From assembly GCA_023228225.1 (NCBI GenBank), contig JALOBO010000016.1, positions 1 to 29,108 of the forward strand: DNA of 29,108 bases. Reading direction: 5' to 3'. The notes under the pieces are model-generated. The model was not told the DNA's origin. It saw only the letters and a program-made list of their open reading frames with translations, and ran no database searches. The translations under genes were made by a program, and so were the position numbers. Below, piece by piece: positions 1 to 7,253 of the stretch (position 1 is its first letter; each line of letters begins with the position of its first letter). Origin of the DNA: Clostridia bacterium (GTDB lineage: Bacteria > Bacillota > Clostridia > Christensenellales > UBA1242).

Positions 1-3
1 AAA

Positions 4-270
4 ATGCGAAGATTAAGAGAAATAGACAAAAGTGAGGCACAGTTAACCAAAAAGCAAAATGAAATAGCACAAAAAGAAAAAGAGTTTTTGATTGCTACAC
101 AAGATCATATTTACTCCACTGAACTAAAAACAGAAATAATAAAAGAAGAAAAACAAGACTCCACTTTAACACCTTATGAACAGTTGAAAAAATTAAAACA
201 AAAGTTAGATGATTGTGAAATTGATATTGAAGAATATACACAAAAAAGAAAAGAAATAATGGCAGGTTAA
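4..270 (+). CDS. Partial or small ORF with SHOCT-like C-terminus
   Basis: The reading frame is open to the left edge, so the ATG at 4 may be internal and this may be the C-terminal end of a longer protein. The first half is charged and coiled-coil-like. The last 35 or so residues (YEQLKKLKQKLDDCEIDIEE followed by a short Lys/Arg-rich tail) resemble the SHOCT short C-terminal domain, which typically reads LkkLkeLldsGiIteeEFeakK. SHOCT tails often mediate oligomerisation; no function can be assigned here. The TAA at 268-270 is followed by one codon and then the ATG of the DUF4041 gene in the same frame. The two ORFs could therefore be one ancestral gene split by a stop, or two closely coupled genes. 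Confidence that it is translated is moderate; the SHOCT match is by eye. Confidence 0.5.
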   Translation: MRRLREIDKSEAQLTKKQNEIAQKEKEFLIATQDHIYSTELKTEIIKEEKQDSTLTPYEQLKKLKQKLDDCEIDIEEYTQKRKEIMAG

Positions 271-273
271 AAT

Positions 274-1419
274 ATGAATGAACAAATAGAAAAAATTTCT
301 AGTGATATTGAGTCGTTGCAAAAATATAAAAAAGTCCTAGAAAATGAAATAATTCAACTAGATGATGAAATACTTTATCAAAATTTTGGTGTTTTTCACC
401 CACAATATGATTTTGCTGACCTTGACCAATACGAAAACAGATTAGAAGAAATAAAAATCAAACAAAAGGAAATGATTAAAAACGCAACTGCTGCAACCTG
501 CGGTATAAAATGGAAAGTTAATGGAAGTGAAAAAACTGGAAAAAAACTAATTGCTGAAAACATAAAACAAATAATTCGAACATTTAACATTGAGTGCGAT
601 ATTATCGTTGATAAGGTTAGATTTAGCAACTATGAAAACAGCAAAGAAAGAATTTTAAAAGCATATGAACTGCAAAACAAACTTAACGAAACAAACAAAA
701 TAACAATTGCATGGGAATATTTTAATTTAAAAATTGAAGAGCTAGACTTATCTTTTGAATACCAACAAAAAAAGAAGGAAGAACGAGAAGAGCAAAGAGC
801 TCAACGAGAGTTACAACGAGAAGAACAAAGAGTTCAAAGAGAAATTGAAGAGAGGCGAAAAGAGTACGAGAAAGAACAATCACATTATCAAAATGCAATG
901 AAAAGAGTTGCAGAGCAATTGGCAGTTGAAGAAAGCGAAGAAAGAAAAATAGTGCTTACAGAAAAAAAAGAAGATCTTGAAAAACAACTAATTGATTGTG
1001 ATGTTGCATTAAAAGACCTTGACTATAGAGAAGCAAACTATAGGGCTGGCTATGTTTATGTAATTTCAAATATTGGTGCTTTTGGCGAGAATATTTATAA
1101 AATTGGAATGACGCGAAGATTAGAACCAGATGAACGAATCGCCGAATTGAGTGGTGCCTCGGTTCCTTTTCGCTTTGATATTCATGCTATGATATTTTCA
1201 AACGATGCCCCAAAACTCGAAACAGCACTTCATAATGCCTTTGCTGATAAAAAACTTAATCTTGTTAATGGTAGGAAAGAATTTTTCAATGTTTCACTTG
1301 AAGAAATAAAAAAAGTTGTAGAAGAAAATCATGACAAAACAGTTGATTTTATTAACTTGCCCGAAGCCGAACAATTTAGAGAAACATTGATGTTGAGAAG
1401 AAAAAGTGGTGGAAAATAA
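274..1419 (+). CDS. DUF4041 domain protein with C-terminal GIY-YIG-type (MUG113/T5orf172) domain
   Basis: The 381-residue protein has three parts. Residues about 35-160 match DUF4041, including the GVFHPQYDF stretch and FNIECD. Residues 160-250 form a long Glu/Arg/Gln-rich coiled coil. Residues about 257-345 form a T5orf172/MUG113 domain of the GIY-YIG nuclease superfamily, with AGYVYVISNIGAFGE, YKIGMTRRLEPDERI, ASVPF, LETALH and RKEFF. The family recurs in phage, prophage and accessory loci. A DNA-processing role is suggested by the fold but not shown by experiment that I can name. It starts one codon after the preceding TAA, in the same frame, with only a weak AGG upstream. Family members usually carry a longer coiled-coil N-terminus, so this copy may be N-terminally shortened. 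Domain assignment is firm; cellular function is unknown. Confidence 0.85.
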   Translation: MNEQIEKISSDIESLQKYKKVLENEIIQLDDEILYQNFGVFHPQYDFADLDQYENRLEEIKIKQKEMIKNATAATCGIKWKVNGSEKTGKKLIAENIKQIIRTFNIECDIIVDKVRFSNYENSKERILKAYELQNKLNETNKITIAWEYFNLKIEELDLSFEYQQKKKEEREEQRAQRELQREEQRVQREIEERRKEYEKEQSHYQNAMKRVAEQLAVEESEERKIVLTEKKEDLEKQLIDCDVALKDLDYREANYRAGYVYVISNIGAFGENIYKIGMTRRLEPDERIAELSGASVPFRFDIHAMIFSNDAPKLETALHNAFADKKLNLVNGRKEFFNVSLEEIKKVVEENHDKTVDFINLPEAEQFRETLMLRRKSGGK

Positions 1420-1466
1420 AAAACGCAGAATTTCCTTCCATAAACCCATTTTCCCCTTTAATCCCC

Positions 1467-1495
1467 TTGACATAAATACTCTAACTGTGTATAAT
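1467..1495 (+). promoter_or_regulatory. Consensus promoter of ABC/GntR operon
   Basis: TTGACA at 1467-1472 and TATAAT at 1490-1495 are separated by exactly 17 bp. This is a perfect sigma-A-type promoter about 25 bp upstream of the ATPase start at 1521. Confidence 0.9.
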
Positions 1496-1509
1496 GCGTA
1501 TATACAGTT
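1483..1509 (+). promoter_or_regulatory. Inverted-repeat operator, probably for the YtrA-type GntR regulator
   Basis: Two 11-bp arms, AACTGTGTATA (1483-1493) and TATATACAGTT (1499-1509), form a dyad with one mismatch around a 5-bp centre. The dyad covers the -10 box and the transcription start, where bound repressor would block initiation. The operon encodes a GntR/YtrA-type regulator (3016-3387), which makes autoregulation the natural reading. Binding by that protein is inference. Confidence 0.75.
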
Positions 1510-1520
1510 TGGAGGTTTTT

Positions 1521-2366
1521 ATGCTAAAAGTAACTAATTTATGTAAGAGTTATCCTACTTTTAAACTTGACAATGTTTCTTTTGAATTGCCGAAAGGTTA
1601 TATAATGGGATTTTTAGGTATGAATGGTGCTGGCAAAACGACGACACTAAAATCCATTTTAAATATTGTAAAACCAGACAGTGGAGTGGTTGAAATTTTA
1701 GGACAAGATTTTGCTAGTAATGAAATAGTTTTAAAAAAGAAAATTGGTTTTTCGCTTGGGGAGGCGGATTATTATCAAAAAAGTAAAATTAAAAAAATTA
1801 CTGATGTATACAAGCGTTTTTTTGATAATTGGAATGAAGATGGATATCAAAAATTTATTAAACGGTTTGATATAAATGAAAACAAAAATATAAGTGAGTT
1901 ATCAACCGGTATGCGTGTAAAATATGCCTTGGCACTTGCACTTTCTCATAATGCCGAACTTTATATTTTTGATGAACCAACAAGCGGACTTGATCCGATT
2001 GCCCGTGATGAAATGCTAGATTTATTTCACGAGATTATAGAAAATGGCGACAAAAGTATTTTGTTTTCTACACATATAACATCAGACCTTGATAAATGTG
2101 CAGATTTTGTTTTGTTAATTAAAAACGGGAAAATTATTGCAAACACGACCAAAGATGATTTGATTTTGAATCATTTGTTAATTTCTGGAAAAAAAGAACA
2201 GTTAACCGAACAAATAAAAAGCAAGTTTATCGGTTATAAAACTTCTTCATATAATTTTACAGGACTTTTATTAAAAAGAGATTTTGATTTTAAGGGAGAT
2301 TTTATTACCGAAACTCCTAATTTAGAAGACATTATGATTTATTATAATAAAGGAGCAAATGTATGA
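1521..2366 (+). CDS. ABC transporter ATP-binding protein (YtrB-like)
   Basis: This is the nucleotide-binding subunit of an ABC-2-type exporter. From the start chosen here (281 aa), Walker A is GMNGAGKTT at residues 33-41, the signature is LSTGM at 127-131, Walker B is LYIFDEP at 147-153, and the switch His is in FSTHI near 185. An ATG at 1494 would extend the frame, but it overlaps the -10 box and the operator. ATG 1521 has GGAGG at 1511-1515 and gives a normal family N-terminus (MLKVTNLCKSYP). Its stop TGA overlaps the permease ATG by 4 bp, indicating translational coupling. It resembles the ATPases partnered with YtrA-type regulators in Firmicutes, which often respond to cell-envelope-active compounds. 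The substrate here is not visible. A GntR regulator ends the operon. Confidence 0.92.
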   Translation: MLKVTNLCKSYPTFKLDNVSFELPKGYIMGFLGMNGAGKTTTLKSILNIVKPDSGVVEILGQDFASNEIVLKKKIGFSLGEADYYQKSKIKKITDVYKRFFDNWNEDGYQKFIKRFDINENKNISELSTGMRVKYALALALSHNAELYIFDEPTSGLDPIARDEMLDLFHEIIENGDKSILFSTHITSDLDKCADFVLLIKNGKIIANTTKDDLILNHLLISGKKEQLTEQIKSKFIGYKTSSYNFTGLLLKRDFDFKGDFITETPNLEDIMIYYNKGANV

Positions 2367-3016
2367 AAAATTTGTTATATAAAGAATTAAAACTAGTTTT
2401 ACACCCTTCTGTATACTTTTTATTTGCATGTGTTATGATTTTATTAATTCCAGGTTATTACCCATATATTTTGGCATTTAGTTATGTTTTAATATGTTTT
2501 ATTAACACATTTTTAACCGCAAGGGCAAATAACGATTTAAAGTTTACCGCAATGCTACCCGTATCCCGAAAAGACATAGTATTAGGTAAACATATGTTGG
2601 CTTGGTTTATTGAAATTGTTGAACTTTTAATTGCAATTCCATTTGCCATTATTTCCTCATATTTAATTTCGCCAAATGGTAACCCATTAGGGCTAGATGC
2701 AAATATTACACTATTTGCAGTGGTAATACTTGGTTATGCTGTGTTTAACATTATCTTCCTGCCTGGCTTTTTTAAAACAGGCTATAAAAGTGGAATGCCA
2801 CTTTTGTTTGCGTTTTCGGGTTATTTTTTAGTTTATGGCATTGCCGAAACTTTGATAGCCGTTGTGCCAAGTATACGACTTAATTTTGACAGTTCATCAC
2901 CAGATACAATATTATATAGATTAATATTTTTACTAGTAAGCATTGCTATTTATATAATTTTTAATATTATATCATTAAAAAAATCCGTATTAAATTTTAA
3001 TAAGGTTAGTTTATAA
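2363..3016 (+). CDS. ABC-2 family permease
   Basis: This is a 217-residue integral membrane subunit with about six hydrophobic segments. An early motif, KFTAMLPVSRKDIVLGKHM (about residues 59-77), is typical of the ABC2_membrane_5-type permeases, which carry a SLPxxRxxIVxGKY-like loop. It overlaps the upstream ATPase by ATGA and ends in TAATG with the next gene, so the three genes form one transcription and translation unit. It should assemble with two copies of the ATPase in the cytoplasmic membrane. The transported substrate cannot be read from sequence. Similar small permeases are found in YtrA-controlled loci. Confidence 0.87.
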   Translation: MKNLLYKELKLVLHPSVYFLFACVMILLIPGYYPYILAFSYVLICFINTFLTARANNDLKFTAMLPVSRKDIVLGKHMLAWFIEIVELLIAIPFAIISSYLISPNGNPLGLDANITLFAVVILGYAVFNIIFLPGFFKTGYKSGMPLLFAFSGYFLVYGIAETLIAVVPSIRLNFDSSSPDTILYRLIFLLVSIAIYIIFNIISLKKSVLNFNKVSL

Positions 3017-3387
3017 TGAATTTAGTTATACAGTACAAAGGCGAAAGCCCAATTTATGAGCAAATTTATGAGCAGATTGTTGCTCAAATTTTGGCAGGCA
3101 AATTACCTGCCAACGAATGTTTGCCGTCTATAAGAAGCATAGCAAAAGAGTTAAATGTTAGTGTAATTACCATAAAAACCGCTTACGAATTATTAGAGCA
3201 AAATCAATTTATATATATGGTGGCAGGCAAAGGCTGTTTTGTATCAGATAAACACAAAACGCAATTAAATAACAAAAAAATCGAAATTGCAGAAAAAAAA
3301 TTGAATCCACAACTAGAATTTTATAAATCTTTGGGAATAAGTAAAGAAGAATTTATTAAACTAATCAATCAATTGTACAGTTTTTGA
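3016..3387 (+). CDS. GntR family transcriptional regulator, YtrA subfamily
   Basis: The 123-residue protein has an N-terminal winged-helix DNA-binding domain (residues about 10-77). Hallmarks are SPIYEQIYEQI, LPSIRSIAKELNVSVITIKTAYELLE for the helix-turn-helix, and the wing GKGCFVS. Only about 45 residues follow, as in the YtrA subfamily, which lacks the large effector-binding domains of FadR or HutC regulators. It is the third gene of the ABC operon and its ATG overlaps the permease stop by 1 bp. The dyad at 1483-1509 over the operon promoter is the likely binding site, which would make it an autorepressor released by the exporter's inducing signal. The effector is unknown. Confidence 0.93.
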   Translation: MNLVIQYKGESPIYEQIYEQIVAQILAGKLPANECLPSIRSIAKELNVSVITIKTAYELLEQNQFIYMVAGKGCFVSDKHKTQLNNKKIEIAEKKLNPQLEFYKSLGISKEEFIKLINQLYSF

Positions 3388-3397
3388 ACTATCACTA

Positions 3398-3425
3398 TTG
3401 CAATTCGTTTTTTGTTGTGTTATAA
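3398..3425 (+). promoter_or_regulatory. Probable promoter of GNAT gene
   Basis: TTGCAA at 3398-3403 and a perfect TATAAT at 3420-3425 are separated by 16 bp, about 22 bp upstream of the chosen start at 3448. The -35 box is only a 4/6 match. Confidence 0.6.
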
Positions 3426-3447
3426 TATTTGCACCGAGGGTTTTTGT

Positions 3448-4131
3448 ATGAAAATTGCAGAGAGTTTACAAAATAAAATTAATAATATTGTTGATTATTA
3501 TGATAAAGTTGTAAATACAACTTATAATATTAAAAAAACTAATATTCACGATTACTGGGTAGTCTTTGATAAAAATCAAAATCCTTTTTGGATTGAGTTT
3601 TGCGGTGCACACTGTGGTAGTGGATATAATACGAGATTAATGTTGCATATATATAGCGAGGATCGTTCTTATGATGACTTCCGCTTTCCAGAAGAAATTG
3701 GTGTTTGTAAATTTAGAATTATTAGAGACATTAGTGCCAATAACGAAATTTATGCTTGGGGCGAAGTGCTAATAATTAGAAACGAACAATACCAAAACCT
3801 AGGGCTTGGTTCGCAATTATTTGATATTATGGAATATATTTCCTATTCTATGGGCTCTAAAACCGTAAAGGCGGAAATTTGTTGTGCTGGCAATAAATCG
3901 CTTGAATATTTAGCAGAATTTTATACGAAAAAAGATTTTGAAATTGATTATTCACAGTATATAAAAGATATGGATTTATGTCCGCTTTTATATAAAGAGA
4001 TAAATACTGAAAATATGAAAAATTTTAAATCAAATTTAATAAAAATACAAAAAGATAAAATAACATATAATGTTATTATTCCACGTGAGTGTACGAAAGA
4101 AGAAATAGACGATTTACAAAATAATATGTAA
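3448..4131 (+). CDS. GNAT-like N-acetyltransferase
   Basis: This 227-residue protein carries one recognisable feature, a GNAT motif A-like acetyl-CoA loop at about residues 113-126 (QYQNLGLGSQLFDIME, the Q/R-x-x-G-x-G/A pattern). It is followed by a motif B-like helix and a FYTKKDFE segment near 158-164. The N-terminal 80 residues and the Lys-rich C-terminal 45 residues match nothing I recognise. ATG 3448 was chosen over ATG 3412 because it has GAGGG at 3436-3440 and because the 3412 start lies within the promoter. It has its own promoter and is separated from the GntR gene by 60 bp. The acetyl acceptor is unknown, and divergence makes the family call moderate. Confidence 0.65.
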   Translation: MKIAESLQNKINNIVDYYDKVVNTTYNIKKTNIHDYWVVFDKNQNPFWIEFCGAHCGSGYNTRLMLHIYSEDRSYDDFRFPEEIGVCKFRIIRDISANNEIYAWGEVLIIRNEQYQNLGLGSQLFDIMEYISYSMGSKTVKAEICCAGNKSLEYLAEFYTKKDFEIDYSQYIKDMDLCPLLYKEINTENMKNFKSNLIKIQKDKITYNVIIPRECTKEEIDDLQNNM

Positions 4132-4414
4132 TTTAAAATAAATTTAATTAACAAAGTGTGGCTAAATGCTATGCTTTTTTAAAATATTTTGCGTTGCTTT
4201 AATTATAAAGATAGGATTGTGCTTAAATTAAACCCTATTGTTGTGCAATATAGGTAGCGATTTATTCAATTTAAATTTATTTAACTTATTAAGCATTAGG
4301 TTTAACAATTTTAGTATTGACTTTATGCCAAGTTTAAGTTATAGTAATATAGTGTTTTATTTAAAATAAAGCAGTTTTGCTTGTTTATAATGCTCTTAAT
4401 TAAAGGAGAAATTT
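4132..4414. other. Intergenic region, AT-rich, with a promoter near its 3' end
   Basis: No coding ORF with a ribosome binding site is visible in these 283 bp. The region is AT-rich with short imperfect inverted stretches (for example CCTATTG at about 4232 against CAATATAGG downstream). I see no convincing terminator for the gene before it. The only functional element I can support is the promoter at 4317-4345. Confidence 0.4.
4317..4345 (+). promoter_or_regulatory. Promoter of coiled-coil protein gene
   Basis: TTGACT (4317-4322) and TATAGT (4340-4345) are 17 bp apart. A second TATAAT at 4386-4391 lacks a good -35 box. The gene starts at 4415 behind AAAGGAG. Confidence 0.6.
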
Positions 4415-6118
4415 ATGCTAGAAACTTTAATAAATATTTTGGCCATAATTTTTATGGTAGGAATAGGGGGCTTTTTAATTGTTTTTGTAGGCAATTTATT
4501 GCTCTCAGCATTTGGTAAAAATCAGAAAGGTGTATTCTTTAAAAGCCCAAGTAATATAAAGAAAGGTGAAGAAATTAGCCAGCGCCCTGCTCTACTTGAA
4601 GCCGGACAAGTTTTAGATATAAATAATACATTATCTAATGATGAGTCCCAAGTACTTACTGGTGAAGCAAGAGCAGCACGACTTGAAGAACTTTTGGGTA
4701 GTATCAAACCGCAAGTTAAAGCAGGTATTGATGAAGCCGCTGCTCAGCGAGAAAAACTATTAGCCGATAAAAAAATGGCAAATAATGAATTCGAACTAGA
4801 TGATGATTTTGATTTTGATGAAAATGCTGATGATAATTCTTTTGACATTAAAGATAGACTATTAAAACATTTAAGAAATGATAACACGGTAGATGTTGCA
4901 AAGCGTAAAACTCTTGCCGAACTTGAACAAGAGGCCATTGAAGAAAATAAACTTAGGGAAAAAGGTATTTTTAGTAATTCCGAAGGTGCTAATGATAAAT
5001 TTGCATTTGATTTTGAAGACGAAAATGATGAGGAAGATGAAGATTTAGAATTAGAAAGTGAAGAAGATGACGACTTTTTAAAGGATTTCAAAAAAACTCA
5101 TAATGTAGCCCAAGATGTTAAAAAAGCCGAAGATTTAAATAATGTTTTACCTGTGCCAATTTTTGAACCACAAAATTTAGAATTAGAACAAAAAATCGAA
5201 ACGGTAAAACTTAAAAAGAAAGAAGAAACAGAAAAAATCAAACGCGAACTTGAAGCAGAACTTGTGGCGTTAAGAAAAGAAAAAGAATTGTTAGAAAAAG
5301 AAAAAACTATTAAAATAAAAAATGAGGTAGCAGAAACTGAGAAGTTAAGAGATGAACTAAATAAACAAAAAGCACAAGCCGAAGAAGAAAAACAAAAATT
5401 AACTACGGCAATGAAAAAACTTGAAGCAGAGAAAAAGATAGCACAAAAAAGTAACAAAACAAACGAAGATAACATAAAAAAACAAACCGAAGATTTAGTA
5501 AAAAATCTTAAAAAAATGGAAGAACTTAAAAATCAACTTGAAATCGAAATTGCAAAAAACAAAGAAGAAAAGCAAAAACTTGAAAAAGAACGCTTAAATT
5601 TTGAAGTCGAAAAAACTGCTATACTCAGCAAAAAGAAAGCCGATGAAGATGATAGCACAAAACTCAAAAAAGTTGTATCTTTTGGACTTGCCAGCGAGGA
5701 AGTTTACGAAAAACATATTGTTAATTTAAATGAACGCCTAAAAGCAAATGAAAAAGAACTTAAACGAACTAAAAAAGAATATATTCCACTTGATAAAGTA
5801 AGACGAACATTAGAAAATGATAAGAAAAAACTAAGAACAAAAGAAGCAATTGTTGCAAAAAAGAAAGTAATGCTATATGGAGTTAATAACTATGTAGATA
5901 TTAACGATGAACACGCAAAAGAATTAAGTAGAGAACTAGATTTACTTGAAGGTCTTAGATTGTCTGTTCAAAATTGTGAAGAAGTGTTGCAAAAAAATAA
6001 AGACCGTTTGCCAATACTTGAAGCAAATTACAATTTATTAAAAGACCGTGATGAAGACTTTAAACGCGAGATTGCTGAATATGAAAATGCGTTGGAATTA
6101 TTTAAAAGCAAAAAGTAA
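4415..6118 (+). CDS. Membrane-anchored acidic coiled-coil protein of unknown function
   Basis: The 567-residue protein matches no family I recognise. Residues 5-31 form one hydrophobic helix with no cleavage site. It is followed by a Lys/Arg-containing linker, so the bulk is probably cytoplasmic (inferred). Residues about 125-225 are extremely acidic, with runs of Asp and Glu (for example DDDFDFDENADD and EDENDEEDEDLELESEEDDD). Residues about 255-400 are a long Lys/Glu-rich coiled coil. A second conserved-looking helical block spans 430-565 with an ordered-looking YGVNNYVDINDEHAKELSRE centre near 488-507. The start is clear, with AAAGGAG 9 bp upstream. It has its own promoter. The architecture suggests a structural, septal or envelope-linked scaffold, but that is inference only. 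Confidence 0.8.
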   Translation: MLETLINILAIIFMVGIGGFLIVFVGNLLLSAFGKNQKGVFFKSPSNIKKGEEISQRPALLEAGQVLDINNTLSNDESQVLTGEARAARLEELLGSIKPQVKAGIDEAAAQREKLLADKKMANNEFELDDDFDFDENADDNSFDIKDRLLKHLRNDNTVDVAKRKTLAELEQEAIEENKLREKGIFSNSEGANDKFAFDFEDENDEEDEDLELESEEDDDFLKDFKKTHNVAQDVKKAEDLNNVLPVPIFEPQNLELEQKIETVKLKKKEETEKIKRELEAELVALRKEKELLEKEKTIKIKNEVAETEKLRDELNKQKAQAEEEKQKLTTAMKKLEAEKKIAQKSNKTNEDNIKKQTEDLVKNLKKMEELKNQLEIEIAKNKEEKQKLEKERLNFEVEKTAILSKKKADEDDSTKLKKVVSFGLASEEVYEKHIVNLNERLKANEKELKRTKKEYIPLDKVRRTLENDKKKLRTKEAIVAKKKVMLYGVNNYVDINDEHAKELSRELDLLEGLRLSVQNCEEVLQKNKDRLPILEANYNLLKDRDEDFKREIAEYENALELFKSKK

Positions 6119-6122
6119 ATTT

Positions 6123-6150
6123 TATCGTCTGCAAAAATTTGCAGGCGATA
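6123..6150 (+). terminator. Stem-loop after coiled-coil gene
   Basis: TATCGTCTGCAAA (6123-6135) pairs with TTTGCAGGCGATA (6138-6150) over 13 positions, with one G-U wobble and a tiny loop. It lies 4 bp after the stop codon. The T tract that follows is short and interrupted (GTTTATAG), so termination may be inefficient, or the hairpin may protect the 3' end. Confidence 0.6.
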
Positions 6151-6222
6151 GTTTATAGTGTTGAGGAGTTCGGACAATAATTATATAAAAACAACCTTAC
6201 ATATACAGGCAGAATAAAATAG

Positions 6223-6251
6223 TTGTAAACATTATTATTTAATGTTATACT
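6223..6251 (+). promoter_or_regulatory. Promoter of patatin-like gene (extended -10)
   Basis: TTGTAA (6223-6228) and TATACT (6246-6251) have 17-bp spacing, with TG at 6243-6244 giving an extended -10. The gene start is at 6273 behind AAAGGTG. Confidence 0.7.
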
Positions 6252-6272
6252 TGGCTAATTAAAGGTGAAAAA

Positions 6273-7178
6273 ATGGGATTTTTTGATTATTTTAAACCAA
6301 ATAAAAACGTGTCAAAAACTAAAATCAAGTTAGGGCTTGCTTTAAGCGGAGGTGCTACTAGGGGTTGTGCACACATTGGCGCCATAAGGGCTTTTGAAGA
6401 AAACGGAATTGATTTTGATTTTATTGCAGGAACGAGTGCAGGCAGTTTGGTGGGCGCCTTTTATTGTGCCGGTTTAGACAGTAATAAAATGGAAGAAGCA
6501 CTAAAACAAATTAAATCAAGCGAAATTAAAAATAGCAAATTGTTTTTTATGCCTTCAAAAACAGAAGGTATTGAGGCTTTAATAACAAAAAATTTGGGAG
6601 ATATATTATTTAGCGATTTAAAAAAACCTTTTTGTGCTGTTTCGGTTGATCTTAAAACTGGCCACGAAGCACGCTTAACAAGTGGGAATTTAGCAAAAGC
6701 CGTTGCCGGAAGTTGTGCTGTTCCCGGTTTTTTTAATCCAGTGGAGTATGATGATATGATTCTCGTTGATGGAGGACTTACAAATACTATTCCATCAGAT
6801 GTTCCAAGGCAATTTGGTTGTGATTATGTGGTTGCTGTTGATGTTAACCGTACCAGAGGCTATGGTACAGAAAGTACAAAACTTATAGATGTTATGAGTG
6901 CATCAATTAGAATTATGACAAAAGCAAATGCTCAAAAAGGTATAGCAGGTGCAGATATTTTAATCCAACCAAATTTACAAAAATATAAATCCACAAAACT
7001 TGATTGTTTTAAAGAAATGATTTCCGAAGGCTATAATGAAACTCTAAAAGTAATTCCAGAAATCAAAAAATTAATGGGCATTGTGGACCACAATATAACA
7101 GAACCTAAGCATATGTCATTAAAATTGCTACGCAAACAAAAAAAACAGAAAAAACTGAAAGACTTGCTAAAAAAATGA
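6273..7178 (+). CDS. Patatin-like phospholipase, RssA-like
   Basis: This 301-residue protein is a cytosolic patatin-fold serine hydrolase that should act on lipid acyl esters. The glycine-rich oxyanion-hole motif SGGATRG sits at residues 25-31. The nucleophile motif GTSAG gives Ser55, and the DGG motif (VDGGLTN) gives Asp166, so the Ser-Asp catalytic dyad is complete. No signal peptide is present. The last 45 residues are a Lys-rich tail beyond the catalytic domain. ATG 6273 has AAAGGTG 5 bp upstream. It lies 75 bp before the ComEC-like gene on the same strand with no evident terminator between them, so co-transcription is plausible. The physiological lipid is unknown. Confidence 0.9.
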   Translation: MGFFDYFKPNKNVSKTKIKLGLALSGGATRGCAHIGAIRAFEENGIDFDFIAGTSAGSLVGAFYCAGLDSNKMEEALKQIKSSEIKNSKLFFMPSKTEGIEALITKNLGDILFSDLKKPFCAVSVDLKTGHEARLTSGNLAKAVAGSCAVPGFFNPVEYDDMILVDGGLTNTIPSDVPRQFGCDYVVAVDVNRTRGYGTESTKLIDVMSASIRIMTKANAQKGIAGADILIQPNLQKYKSTKLDCFKEMISEGYNETLKVIPEIKKLMGIVDHNITEPKHMSLKLLRKQKKQKKLKDLLKK

Positions 7179-7253
7179 AAGCCAAAACAAACAACAGACA
7201 TTATAAGTAGCACAAAACAAACAAAATTTGAATAATTAAATTAATGGTGTATT

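Noticed and set aside
1494..1520. Upstream ATG at 1494 as the ATPase start
   Set aside because: It lies within the -10 box and operator. ATG 1521 has a good ribosome site.
3016..4131. GntR-GNAT fusion through the TGA at 3385-3387
   Set aside because: The two genes share a frame with no other stop between them, but the spacer encodes nothing family-like and contains a promoter and ribosome site for the second gene.
4522..5475. Serine-rich minus-strand ORFs
   Set aside because: They are antisense shadows of the Asp/Glu/Lys-rich coiled-coil gene, with no start signals or recognisable domains.
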